From Terriglobales bacterium (GTDB lineage: Bacteria > Acidobacteriota > Terriglobia > Terriglobales > Acidobacteriaceae): a stretch of 52,743 nt of DNA. Position numbers and translations under genes: made by a program. Positions 9,911 through 18,071 of this stretch are shown here, piece after piece. The notes under the pieces are model-generated. The model searched no databases. It saw only the letters and a program-made list of their open reading frames with translations, and had not been told where the DNA came from. Location of the stretch: contig JAATFM010000308.1 in assembly GCA_015655195.1 (NCBI GenBank), positions 1 through 52,743 of the forward strand. The letters are read 5' to 3'. Numbering within the stretch: position 1 is the stretch's first letter; every line of letters starts with the position of its first letter.

Positions 9911-11185
9911 ATGGACGCGGAGTGCAATCCGGCGTTGAACAAGCTATCCTCCGGCGCCGCTGCTGCCCAGGCAGAGATTGCGCCGGCGCTCCGGCTGCCG
10001 TGGATGATTGGCTTCTATTTCTCGTTCCGCACGATCCTTGTCGTCATTGCGGTGCGGCTTATGGGGCAAGACCCGCAGTTTGGCGCTGCGCTGAATCTGG
10101 CGCTGAATTTTGCGCTGCTGGGAGTGGTTGCATTTCACTCGCTCGGCGATGCGAAAAGGCCGGTCTCTTCCCTTCTGCGCCCTCTGCCGTGCCGCATGGC
10201 CCTGGCATTTCTGGCCCTTTCAGGCGTGAGCCTTCTGTGGTCCGCAACCGATTCGATCGCCGCCGCTGTGGCCTTCTGGTGCGCCATGGCTGCGGATTTC
10301 GCGATGGTCGCTCTGCTGCTGAATAGCGGCGAAAAGGACCACGTTTCAGGCGCTTTAATTCATGGCTACGTGCTTGGCGCATGCTGCGTTGCCGCCACTG
10401 GATGGATGCTGCCGACACAATCGGACCTGCGGCTGGGGGACGAAGAGTTGCTTGGAGCAAATGCGTTCGGGTATGTCTGCGCGATGGGAATTTTTCTGGG
10501 CCAGTATGCCTTGCGTCTGGAGCGCACGCAACGACGATGGAGCCTTTCGCTGGCATTCCTGGCGGTGACGCTGCTGCGCACACTCAGCAAGACTACGATT
10601 CTTGCGTTCCTGGCGGGCCAGGCTTTTGTGCTACTGCGCGACCGGTCCATCCCGCGGAAAACGAAGTATCTGGTCACGGCGGCGGCGGCGGTTGTTGTTG
10701 CGGCGGCATGGGGACTGCTCGAATCTTATTTCGACGTCTACTCGAATGCGGGCAACCAGGCGGAAACGCTTTCAGGCCGCATTGGAATATGGGCCATCAT
10801 GCTCGACCACGCTCTTGAACAACCGTGGCTGGGACATGGATTCCATTCCGTGTGGAAGGTGATACCGCCATTTGGCCCGGATGCCTTTGAGATACGGCAC
10901 GCACACAACGAACTGTTGCAACAGTTTTATGCGTATGGAGTTTTGGGCGTGCTGTTGGTGGTGTGCCTGTACTTCAGCCTTTTTCTCAGCATTCGCCGTC
11001 TTCCCAGGTCTTCCGTCAAGACACTTCTTTCAGGATTGCTGATCTTTGTGCTGGTGCGGGGCGTAGCCGATACGGAAGTCTTTGACCTGTCTTTGCCGCT
11101 CTGGGCAGTGGCGCTTTTCTGCGCCGGCATGGAGCAGCTTGCTCCGCAAGCGGCAACACACATTCAGCCTTCAGAGAACAGATAA
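9911..11185 (+). CDS. O-antigen ligase / Wzy-type polysaccharide polymerase, inner membrane
   Basis: 424 residues with roughly ten to twelve hydrophobic segments. The large periplasmic loop contains the Wzy_C signature: LSGRIGIWAIMLDHALEQPW, GHGFHSVWK, then RHAHNELLQQFYAYGVLG. These correspond to the Arg- and His-containing motifs used by WaaL/Wzy enzymes to transfer polymer between undecaprenyl-linked substrates. It stands alone on the plus strand, but the downstream EPS operon on the minus strand has Wza, Wzz and a flippase and no polymerase. This gene probably supplies that activity. It shares the 11-bp-repeat promoter type with that operon. The start is fixed by the ATG directly after the -10. 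Confidence 0.88.
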   Translation: MDAECNPALNKLSSGAAAAQAEIAPALRLPWMIGFYFSFRTILVVIAVRLMGQDPQFGAALNLALNFALLGVVAFHSLGDAKRPVSSLLRPLPCRMALAFLALSGVSLLWSATDSIAAAVAFWCAMAADFAMVALLLNSGEKDHVSGALIHGYVLGACCVAATGWMLPTQSDLRLGDEELLGANAFGYVCAMGIFLGQYALRLERTQRRWSLSLAFLAVTLLRTLSKTTILAFLAGQAFVLLRDRSIPRKTKYLVTAAAAVVVAAAWGLLESYFDVYSNAGNQAETLSGRIGIWAIMLDHALEQPWLGHGFHSVWKVIPPFGPDAFEIRHAHNELLQQFYAYGVLGVLLVVCLYFSLFLSIRRLPRSSVKTLLSGLLIFVLVRGVADTEVFDLSLPLWAVALFCAGMEQLAPQAATHIQPSENR

Positions 11186-11207
11186 AGCCTTCGACAGGCA
11201 GAAAAAA

Positions 11208-11243
11208 GCCGACCGGCGCGGGACCTAAGGGGCGCCTGTCGGC
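11208..11243. terminator. Hairpin between convergent genes, possible bidirectional terminator
   Basis: The arms 11208-11219 (GCCGACCGGCGC) and 11232-11243 pair over 12 bp with one mismatch around a 12-base loop. It lies 23 bp after the polymerase stop, between convergent genes. There is no strong T-tract, so termination is only plausible. A second imperfect hairpin (TCATGCCCGC with GCGGACATGA) follows at 11254-11284. Confidence 0.4.
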
Positions 11244-11334
11244 GTAAGCGGAATATTCATGCCCGCTGCGGAGTGGCGGACATGAATCGTAATTGCTCAA
11301 ATCTGTTTCTTGAAGCAGCCCTCCTCGCATTGCC

Positions 11335-11811
11335 TCAATGCGTATACATCTCTGGCTCTCCCAGGCTCCCAGCCTGCGGCAGATGGCGAATGTACTCCAC
11401 AATCGACCAAAGCTCATCATCGCTCAAAATGCCTTTTGACGCGGGCATTCCCGAAGGCGAGATTCCGTTGTCGAGAATCCACTTAAGCTGCCCGTCCGTG
11501 TACTGCTGCACGTCCGCCGAAGCCAGCGAAGGAATGGGCGGCGAGATGTGCCCCGCAAATGGCACGCCCGTGTTCTGCCCGTCCAGCCCGTGGCACGCCA
11601 CGCAGTAATGCGAGAATGCCTCTTTGCCATCTGCCAGCGTTTGCGGCGTGCTCGGCAGCGGATTTTTCTGATCCTTGTTGCCGACAAAAATGCGATGCTT
11701 TGCCGTAGTCACCACGCCGCGCTCAAACCCGCCCGGCTCCGCGACCTTGCACCCTGCCAGCACAGCAAGCGCCAACGCCGCCGCTCCCATCCACGCGCGC
11801 CGCACCGTCAC
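11335..11811 (-). CDS. Lipoprotein class I cytochrome c
   Basis: 158 residues from the GTG at 11811, whose GTGA overlaps the stop of the CuA gene, so translation is coupled. The N-terminus ends in a lipobox LAVLAGC (Cys21), indicating a lipid-anchored periplasmic protein. A single haem c motif CVACH (Cys70, Cys73, His74) is followed by a probable axial Met in SGMPASKG and the usual C-terminal helix LWSIVEYIRHLP. The likely role is electron transfer with the adjacent CuA protein. The open frame extends upstream to 11871, but that part lies inside the neighbouring gene. Confidence 0.92.
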   Translation of the reverse strand: MTVRRAWMGAAALALAVLAGCKVAEPGGFERGVVTTAKHRIFVGNKDQKNPLPSTPQTLADGKEAFSHYCVACHGLDGQNTGVPFAGHISPPIPSLASADVQQYTDGQLKWILDNGISPSGMPASKGILSDDELWSIVEYIRHLPQAGSLGEPEMYTH

Positions 11812-12173
11812 TCCACCACGTGCAGCTTCAGGGTCATCGATCCGTGCCCCATGCCGCAAAACACCGAGCAATGCCCGACAAAATCGCCCGTCTTCTGCGG
11901 AGTGAACTGCACTTCGCCCGTTGCTCCGGCATGCACATTCACCTCGACGTTCAGCTCGCGAAAACGAATTCCATGCGCTACATCCGTGCTCTTTATCACC
12001 AGCACTACCGGCTCACCCTTCTTCAGCGTTATCTCGCCCGGCTCGAAGGTGTACCTCTTGGCCGCAACTTCGATCCGCTTCGGCGCAGCCTGCGCGTACG
12101 CTCCCGCAGCCGGCAATAACGCCGCTGCAAACAATCCGGCCAACACCGCAAACACAAGTCCCTTCCGTCTCAT
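11808..12173 (-). CDS. Small periplasmic cupredoxin with a complete cytochrome-oxidase-type CuA site
   Basis: 121 residues. A hydrophobic N-terminus ending GAYAQA is a signal peptide. The rest is one cupredoxin domain. It has His67 (VAHGIR) and the cluster CSVFCGMGHGSM, giving Cys102, Cys106, His110 and Met113. This spacing (C-x3-C-x3-H-x2-M) is that of the binuclear CuA centre of cytochrome c oxidase subunit II. The Glu normally between the cysteines is Val here. The subunit II transmembrane hairpin is absent, and no oxidase subunit I gene is nearby. It probably shuttles electrons with the coupled cytochrome c. It is preceded by a repeat-type promoter at 12279-12342 and about 100 bp of leader. 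Confidence 0.9.
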   Translation of the reverse strand: MRRKGLVFAVLAGLFAAALLPAAGAYAQAAPKRIEVAAKRYTFEPGEITLKKGEPVVLVIKSTDVAHGIRFRELNVEVNVHAGATGEVQFTPQKTGDFVGHCSVFCGMGHGSMTLKLHVVE

Positions 12174-12278
12174 CCGATCTCCTCATTTTTCTCGTAAAGT
12201 GCGCCGGAACAGGTATCCGTTCGGCGAATGGTTCAAGGCTTCGTCCTGCCACTATACCGGCAGGCAACACTCACCTTG

Positions 12279-12342
12279 ACACTAGCCGTGGCGCGCGGCG
12301 GAGTTGTCATGGCTCAGTCAGGGAATTGTCATGATTCTGTCG
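12279..12342 (-). promoter_or_regulatory. 11-bp-repeat promoter driving the CuA/cytochrome c pair
   Basis: On the plus strand the boxes read TGTCA (12305), AGTCA (12316), TGTCA (12327) and TGTCG (12338), each exactly 11 bp apart; read along the genes they are TGACA-like. Twenty bases (12285-12304) separate the array from TAGTGT, a -10 candidate on the minus strand at 12284-12279. The 28 bases from 12305 differ at only three positions from the array at 23777 upstream of wza. Confidence 0.75.
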
Positions 12343-12371
12343 TTGATTCCGTGCGACACTTGCAAGGCGCT

Positions 12372-13532
12372 TCAATCTCCGATTGCGTGCAGAGTTGTTC
12401 CCGGCACGCGCGTCGCCGCAAAGATCTCCGCCAGCACCGGAGGCCACAGCCGCACGACGTGCACAAGCGCAGGCATCCGAATCACCAGCCGCGAAAGCGC
12501 CGTGGCAAACGTCAGCCGTCGCGCAAACCGCCGCCGAATCTCCTCATGAAAGACCGCCGGAGTCGCGCCTTCGAGATACAACTCTGCCGCGCGATGCGCA
12601 GTGTGCAGCGCAATCGCCATCCCATCGCCGCAGAACGATGGAATTACCGCAGCCTGGTCGCCGATCCGCCACGGCGTCGGCCCCTCATACAACTCCTGCG
12701 CGTGATACCCGTAAGGGATCGACGAAAGCGCCAGCGGCCGCTCCAGCAGAGGCACAGCTCCGCTCAATCTTCGCGCTAAATGCGGCGAACTCCGCATCAT
12801 GTGCTCCAGCAACCTGCCCCAACCTCCGCCCACCTGTTGCAATTTTTTGCGCGTAATCAGTGCGCACAGATTCGCGCGCCCATCTTCCACCGGCTGCAGG
12901 CCCGCATAGCCGCCGGGGTACAAGATCAGTTCCACATGCCCGGCCAGTTCTGCCTGTTGCTCGCGTGTCAACACGAAATACATCTTGAGCGCAACCAGAG
13001 TATTCTGTGCGCCGTCCGCGGCACGCGCCCATCCGCGCAAATCATGCTTGCCTGTCGCCAGAAACGCCTCGCGCCCCTGAATCTCCATCGAAGCATGACT
13101 CACATCGGTAATCCGCGCCTGCCACCCTCCGCATAAATCCCGCTCGCGCAGCGGCGCAAGCTGCTCCACGGTGTATCCGCGCAACAGGCTCGCGCCAGTC
13201 TGCCTGGCCCGCTGCAGCAGCGCCTCATCCAGCGTGTATCTTGTCAGCGCCAGCGCCGGAGCCGGCAACACGACCTCAGCCAGCACATCACGCGCCGCAA
13301 TGCGCAGCGAGCGGATCGTCTGCGCACCGAGCGCCGCGGGATGAATTCCAATTCTTCGCAGCAGCGGCAAACTCTCCGGGCTCAGAAACTCGCCGCACAC
13401 CTTGTGCTGCGCCTCGCGACTTCGCTCGATCAGCACAGCGCCCTGGCCTGCCTGCGCCAGTTCGATGGCCAGCGTTGCTCCCGCGGGGCCGCCGCCCGCA
13501 ATCAGCACGTCATGGCGCAGCGAAGAAATCAT
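12372..13532 (-). CDS. FAD-dependent oxidoreductase / hydroxylase (geranylgeranyl-reductase-like)
   Basis: 386 residues from ATG 13532, which overlaps the methyltransferase stop as ATGA. The N-terminal Rossmann motif is VLIAGGGPAGATLAIELAQA. A middle region includes KVCGEFLSPE, and the second FAD motif is RIGDQAAVIPSFCGDGMAIAL. This belongs to the p-hydroxybenzoate hydroxylase/geranylgeranyl reductase superfamily. Directly behind a type III polyketide synthase and a methyltransferase, the best-fitting role is hydroxylation or reduction of the polyketide product. Streptomyces srsA-srsB-srsC, which makes phenolic lipid quinones, has the same three enzyme classes. The substrate is inferred, not shown. 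Confidence 0.85.
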   Translation of the reverse strand: MISSLRHDVLIAGGGPAGATLAIELAQAGQGAVLIERSREAQHKVCGEFLSPESLPLLRRIGIHPAALGAQTIRSLRIAARDVLAEVVLPAPALALTRYTLDEALLQRARQTGASLLRGYTVEQLAPLRERDLCGGWQARITDVSHASMEIQGREAFLATGKHDLRGWARAADGAQNTLVALKMYFVLTREQQAELAGHVELILYPGGYAGLQPVEDGRANLCALITRKKLQQVGGGWGRLLEHMMRSSPHLARRLSGAVPLLERPLALSSIPYGYHAQELYEGPTPWRIGDQAAVIPSFCGDGMAIALHTAHRAAELYLEGATPAVFHEEIRRRFARRLTFATALSRLVIRMPALVHVVRLWPPVLAEIFAATRVPGTTLHAIGD

Positions 13533-14275
13533 GACAGCCGCACCCGTCCCACACAAATCCGCGCCGGCCAGTGCGCTTCGATGCGAACCGAGTCCGCGGC
13601 AAGCCCGGCCAGTTCCACATACCGCTGCCAGTCCTGCGGACGAAATCCACGCCGAATCGATACTGGTCCATCATTCCGCACAAAGCGGTGCCACCGAGCC
13701 GCCCAGGCCAGCATCCGGAAGCCGACAAACGCCGCTCGCGTGCGATACAGATCGTTGACCAGCCATCCGCGCGCGGCAGTCCGCTCCATCCACTTTAGGA
13801 ACTGGACAATCTCTTCATCGCGCATGTGATGCGCCATCTGCGAGCTCACGACAAAATCCACCGGCTCATTCGCCGCAAAGTCATGCGCATCGCTCACCTG
13901 CCAGCGAATACTGCTCGTCGCATCCGTAAACTCCCGCGCTGCGCGAATCGCATACGTATGCACGTCAATGCCCGTCAGCCGCACCGTAACCTGCTCTCGC
14001 GCTGCCCACTGCTCTACGCTCCGCAGCAAATCGCCTCCGCCGCAGCCTATGTCGACGATATGCAGAGGGCGCGGCTCCGTATACTCGCGCACAACCGCAG
14101 CAAGCCATTGCATCGTCAGCTTGTGCGCTCGCGTCATCCGATTTACTTTCGCCAGGTCGCGCAGGCAATCGCGAAACTCCTTATACGTGCACGGCCCGTC
14201 CATCAGCTCCGTCAGACGAGCCCGCCCGGAAAGCTCCGGCGCTCCGTACCACGTCAATCGTTCCGCTTCGTTCAT
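13529..14275 (-). CDS. Class I SAM-dependent methyltransferase
   Basis: 248 residues. SAM-binding motif I is IVDIGCGGGDLL, with the acidic ribose-binding residue in LTGIDVHTYAIRAA and a post-motif at DFVVSSQMAHHM. It starts 10 bp after the polyketide synthase stop and its own stop overlaps the oxidoreductase start, so the three are coupled. By analogy with SrsB it may O- or C-methylate an alkylresorcinol or quinone, but the family is too broad to name a substrate from sequence. Confidence 0.88.
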   Translation of the reverse strand: MNEAERLTWYGAPELSGRARLTELMDGPCTYKEFRDCLRDLAKVNRMTRAHKLTMQWLAAVVREYTEPRPLHIVDIGCGGGDLLRSVEQWAAREQVTVRLTGIDVHTYAIRAAREFTDATSSIRWQVSDAHDFAANEPVDFVVSSQMAHHMRDEEIVQFLKWMERTAARGWLVNDLYRTRAAFVGFRMLAWAARWHRFVRNDGPVSIRRGFRPQDWQRYVELAGLAADSVRIEAHWPARICVGRVRLS

Positions 14276-14285
14276 AGGTCAAATC

Positions 14286-15350
14286 TCACATCATGTGAAA
14301 CTGCATCGTCTCCGCCGTCAGTCCCGGCCCAAACGACATCCCGCATCCACGCTGTCCCGGTTGCGCCGTGCGCATCAGGCGTTCCAGCACAAACATCACT
14401 GTCGCCGAACTCATATTTCCGAATCCGCGCAGCACCTCGCGGGAAGCTGCCAGCTTGTCCGGCGCCAGCTCCAGCCCCTCGCTCACCGCGTCCAGAATCG
14501 CTCGTCCGCCCGGATGCACGGCCCACATATCTATCGCGCCATCCGGGTTCAGATGCCGCCCGCACTCCTGCATGGCCTTGCGTAGTTCCCCCGGCACGCG
14601 GCTCGATAGCTCCATATCAAAGCCTGAGTCGCCGATGCGCCACAGGATCAACTCGCGCGTCTCCGGAACCGACACTGCTCGAAAACTATCCAGCGCAAGC
14701 CCGCGCTCATCGCTGCGAATCAGGCTCGCCGCACAGCCATCGCCGAAGAGCAGGAATGCAAGCATCTTTTCCATCGCCCGCGTATCTTGAAAATGCAGCG
14801 AGCAAAGCTCCAGGTTAATCAGCAGCACGCTACGCTCCGGCTGCGATCGCACGATATGGCGCGCCAGCTTCAGTCCGTTGATGGCCGCATAGCAACCCAT
14901 GAAACCAACCATCGTACGCTCCGTGCCGGGGTCCAGCCCCAAATGCTCAATCGCAGTGAAGTCCAGCCCCGGCGCGTATAGCCCCGTGCAGCACGTCACA
15001 ATTACATGCCCGATACTGTCGCGCTCTTCGCTGCTCAGGGCCAGCCTGTCGAGCGCGCTCCGCAAAAGCCGCGGAGCAAACATCTCAAACAGCTCCATGC
15101 GCTTCGACGTTGCCGGAAAATTCCCCGCGCGATACAACGAGTGGCCGTTCACCGATCCGGCCCCGCTGTCATCGCCCACCTGGATGTAGGAGTAGCGATG
15201 CTCAATCGCAGACTTCCTCGCCAAATGATGCAACAGCGTCCGTTCGCGCCTGTCTTCCATCATTCCCAGCACATGCTCCACAAACGCGGCATGAACATCG
15301 TGCGGCGGCGTGGCGGTTGCAATTCGGCTGATGCAGACCTCATTCATCAC
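14286..15350 (-). CDS. Type III polyketide synthase (chalcone-synthase-like)
   Basis: 355 codons, normal length for the family. The catalytic triad is visible: Cys153 in GFMGCYAAINGLKLA, His279 in WAVHPGGRAILD and Asn312 in FGNMSSATVMF. The signature GPGLTAE occurs near the end. Such enzymes condense malonyl-CoA onto acyl starters to give alkylresorcinols, alkylpyrones or related phenols; bacterial ones often use long fatty acyl groups. The start is either GTG 15350 (overlapping the WecG stop as GTGA) or the next codon, ATG 15347. It is notable that this gene is embedded in a translationally coupled EPS operon. Confidence 0.94.
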   Translation of the reverse strand: MMNEVCISRIATATPPHDVHAAFVEHVLGMMEDRRERTLLHHLARKSAIEHRYSYIQVGDDSGAGSVNGHSLYRAGNFPATSKRMELFEMFAPRLLRSALDRLALSSEERDSIGHVIVTCCTGLYAPGLDFTAIEHLGLDPGTERTMVGFMGCYAAINGLKLARHIVRSQPERSVLLINLELCSLHFQDTRAMEKMLAFLLFGDGCAASLIRSDERGLALDSFRAVSVPETRELILWRIGDSGFDMELSSRVPGELRKAMQECGRHLNPDGAIDMWAVHPGGRAILDAVSEGLELAPDKLAASREVLRGFGNMSSATVMFVLERLMRTAQPGQRGCGMSFGPGLTAETMQFHMM

Positions 15351-16216
15351 CGCACCTCGGACTCTCGCTTCGTATTCGTCTCAAATACATCCACTGCGCG
15401 AGTAGTACGCCTCAACCCGCAAAGTTGCAACCCAATCCGATACAGAAACGCAGGGTTGTTACGCAGATAACGCCACCACAACCGCCGCGGGTCCTGTATC
15501 AGCCGATGCGCCCACTGCATCCCCGCACGCTTCATCCAGTGGGGGCAATCGCGAATCTGCCCGGTATGAAAATCGAACGCAGCACCTACACCTACGAGCA
15601 GCGGCACTCCCAGCAACTCAACATAGCGCGCCATAAATCGCTCCTGCTTCGGCGTGCTCAGCCCCACCCATAGGATGTGCGGCCTTGAATCATGCACCGC
15701 ATTCAGCAGCGTCGTTTCCTGCTCCGGACTCAACTCCCCAAACGGCGGAGTGAATGTTCCCGCTACCTGCAACCCCGGAAATTTCTGTTGCAGATTTTCT
15801 CCCAACAACTGCGCCACGCCCTCGCGTCCGCCATATAGAAAAATCCGATAGCCCTTCTGCATCGCAACCGCGCATATCTCCGCCATGAACTCCGGACCAA
15901 AGACGCGATCCATCGCGTCATGCCCTTGCGCGCGTCCGACCCACGTCATTGGCATTCCGTCCGGCACATTCATCACTGCGCGGTTCAAAATCCGCCGCAG
16001 TTCTTCATCCCTCTGCGCTTCCATCACCCCATGCACGCCTGTTACGCATACATATCCGCATGAGCCCATCCCCAACCACCGTTGCGCCAGCTCAACCGCC
16101 TTCTGCATGTTCACCGCCGACACCTGCACGCCCAGCACATCGGCATACGCATGAGCAAGCTCACTTCGCGCCATCGCCTCACTCTTCGCCATCTCGCTTT
16201 TCACCACAGCGCTCAT
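15347..16216 (-). CDS. WecG/TagA/CpsF family glycosyltransferase
   Basis: 289 residues from ATG 16216, whose ATGA overlaps the sugar-transferase stop. The family motifs are clear: NVPDGMPMTWVGRAQG, RIFLYGGREGVAQLLGENL, LWVGLSTPKQERFMARY and VGAAFDFHTGQIRDCPHWM. These enzymes add the second sugar (ManNAc or ManNAcA in studied cases) to an undecaprenyl-linked primer. The gene directly upstream encodes the priming transferase, so the two likely act in sequence at the cytoplasmic face. The sugar specificity cannot be read from the sequence. Confidence 0.94.
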   Translation of the reverse strand: MSAVVKSEMAKSEAMARSELAHAYADVLGVQVSAVNMQKAVELAQRWLGMGSCGYVCVTGVHGVMEAQRDEELRRILNRAVMNVPDGMPMTWVGRAQGHDAMDRVFGPEFMAEICAVAMQKGYRIFLYGGREGVAQLLGENLQQKFPGLQVAGTFTPPFGELSPEQETTLLNAVHDSRPHILWVGLSTPKQERFMARYVELLGVPLLVGVGAAFDFHTGQIRDCPHWMKRAGMQWAHRLIQDPRRLWWRYLRNNPAFLYRIGLQLCGLRRTTRAVDVFETNTKRESEVR

Positions 16217-16875
16217 ACGCCCCGCATTGCGAAGAACAGCGTGCGAAACAGGATCAACGCATCCATACACACCGTCCGGTTCCGTATGTAATAGAGGTCG
16301 TACTCCATGTTTTCGTGGATCGGCCGCGAGCGATCCGCGCTAAGTTGCCACAGCCCCGTAATCCCCGGCGTCACCTCCAGCCTTTGCCGGTGGAATGCAC
16401 TGTAACCGTCCACGATGAATGGCATCTCCGGGCGCGGCCCCACCAGCGACATGGAGCCAAGCAGCACATTCCCCAGTTGCGGAAGCTCATCGAAGCTGGT
16501 GCGCCGCAGAAGCCGTCCCACGCGCGTGATGCGCGGATCGTCCGATGTCGTCGGCGACGCCTCATAGCGTTCCACATACGCGTGCATCGAACGAAACTTG
16601 TACATATCGAAGAGCGTGCCCTTGACGCCCACTCGCTTCTGAACGAACAGCACCGGCCCCGGAGAATCCAGCCTTATCAGCACAGCAATCAGAAGCAGCA
16701 GAGGCACAAGCGCGAGCAACAGCAGCATCGACAGCACAACATCCGCGACACGCTTGACCAGTGCATAGTGCCACGGCGTAGCCGCTTCCACATAAAGATT
16801 CTGCGCAACGGATTCAGAGGCTTCCATTTGCATCTCCCTGACCGAAATGTTTGGAGCCGTTCCCATCTCACTCAC
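16213..16875 (-). CDS. Polyprenyl-phosphate sugar-1-phosphate transferase (EPS priming enzyme)
   Basis: 220 residues from GTG 16875 (GTGA overlap with the GT4 stop). It carries a single hydrophobic helix ([20 protein letters not shown]) and the bacterial sugar-transferase core: [47 protein letters not shown] and [11 protein letters not shown]. The short form lacks the extra N-terminal helices of WbaP/WcaJ and is PglC-like in size. It would place the first sugar phosphate on undecaprenyl phosphate and so start the repeat unit built by the neighbouring glycosyltransferases. Confidence 0.94.
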   Translation of the reverse strand: MSEMGTAPNISVREMQMEASESVAQNLYVEAATPWHYALVKRVADVVLSMLLLLALVPLLLLIAVLIRLDSPGPVLFVQKRVGVKGTLFDMYKFRSMHAYVERYEASPTTSDDPRITRVGRLLRRTSFDELPQLGNVLLGSMSLVGPRPEMPFIVDGYSAFHRQRLEVTPGITGLWQLSADRSRPIHENMEYDLYYIRNRTVCMDALILFRTLFFAMRGV

Positions 16876-18071
16876 AGCACGCGCCTTTCGGATGCCGCAG
16901 TAGCAGCCACCGCAACGCTCTTCCGCTGCCGCAACGCCGGCGCGCTCAGCAGCCCGCGGTACAGCGCCACATATTGCTCTGCGATCACCGCAGCCGAAAA
17001 TTGCGGAAACACAATCGGCTTGATGCGCGGTTTCCGCATCGTCTCGACAATCGCCTCGGCCAACGTTTCCTCAGCGCGCCCATGCAGCGCTGCAAACCGG
17101 CAATGCTCTCCGCCCACCTCGCGGTGCGCGGCAATGTCGGAGCAAACCACCTTGCATCCCGCCATCAAGGCCTCCGCCACCGGCAGCCCGAATCCTTCAA
17201 TGCTCGAAGGCACAGCCAACGCCTCGCAGTTCGCATAGCACCATCGCAGTTGCGCTTCCGTCAGCCCTTCAAAAAACTTCACATCTCCGCTCACGCCGAA
17301 CTCACTTGCCGTGCGATGAATCAGCCGCGTCTCCGGACCCTCAATCCCCACAACCACCAGCTTGGTCCGCTGGTCAATCTGCCCGCGGCTCAGCAGACGC
17401 GCAAAGACGCGAATCAACAGAGGTATGTTCTTGTTCCTGCGGTGTTGCGCCACGCAGAGCAGAAACGGCTCGCCCTGCCACTCCCACGGCGCATCGTGAC
17501 TCAGCGCTTGCGCATCGTTTGGCTGCGTCGACTCCACGCAGTTGTACACACACGCCGATTTGTCCCACACCCGCGCCGGCACATACTGCCGCAGGCGCTG
17601 CCGAGTCGTTTCCGAGACGCACGCAATCGCATTCACATGCGCCAGGCACTGTTGAAGAACCTGGCGATTGAAGACAAACTTGGGAAAGCCGAAATTCAGC
17701 GGAGCTTCGTACGGATACAAATCGTGCAGCGTCACAACCGTGGGGCACGCATACGCATCCGCGTTTACCGGCATCGGATACGTCAGATGCACCAGGTCAA
17801 CGCCCAGCGACGCAGCCATCTCCGGCAGCCGCAGGTAGTACCACCCATTGCGCCCTACCGATCCGCGCCCCATCTCCGCAATGTGGATCGCAAGCCGCTT
17901 GTCTGAACCCAGCCCCGCACTCAGCACCAGTTCGCGTTGCCACGGGGCTGCCACCAGATGAATCGCCTCAATCTCCGGCCGCAGGAGCAGGCATCGCACC
18001 ATGTTGAACGCATGACGCTGCAATCCCGACATCTCGGAGGAAAACGCCGCCGCCGCAACCAATATCTTCAT
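16872..18071 (-). CDS. Glycosyltransferase family 4 (GT-B fold)
   Basis: 399 residues. The N-terminal half contains SGLQRHAFNMVRCLL and TVVTLHDLYPYEAP. The C-terminal half has the family 4 donor-binding E-x7-E region, SSIEGFGLPVAEALMAG. Its ATG overlaps the flippase stop (ATGA) and its stop overlaps the next start (GTGA), so it is translated in series with the operon. It probably adds a later sugar of the EPS repeat unit. Donor and acceptor are unknown. Confidence 0.92.
   Translation of the reverse strand: MKILVAAAAFSSEMSGLQRHAFNMVRCLLLRPEIEAIHLVAAPWQRELVLSAGLGSDKRLAIHIAEMGRGSVGRNGWYYLRLPEMAASLGVDLVHLTYPMPVNADAYACPTVVTLHDLYPYEAPLNFGFPKFVFNRQVLQQCLAHVNAIACVSETTRQRLRQYVPARVWDKSACVYNCVESTQPNDAQALSHDAPWEWQGEPFLLCVAQHRRNKNIPLLIRVFARLLSRGQIDQRTKLVVVGIEGPETRLIHRTASEFGVSGDVKFFEGLTEAQLRWCYANCEALAVPSSIEGFGLPVAEALMAGCKVVCSDIAAHREVGGEHCRFAALHGRAEETLAEAIVETMRKPRIKPIVFPQFSAAVIAEQYVALYRGLLSAPALRQRKSVAVAATAASERRVL

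Noticed and set aside
15949..17238. 429-codon plus-strand open frame rich in Arg, His and Pro
   Set aside because: It is antisense to WecG, the sugar transferase and the GT4 gene, all of which are well supported and overlap one another.
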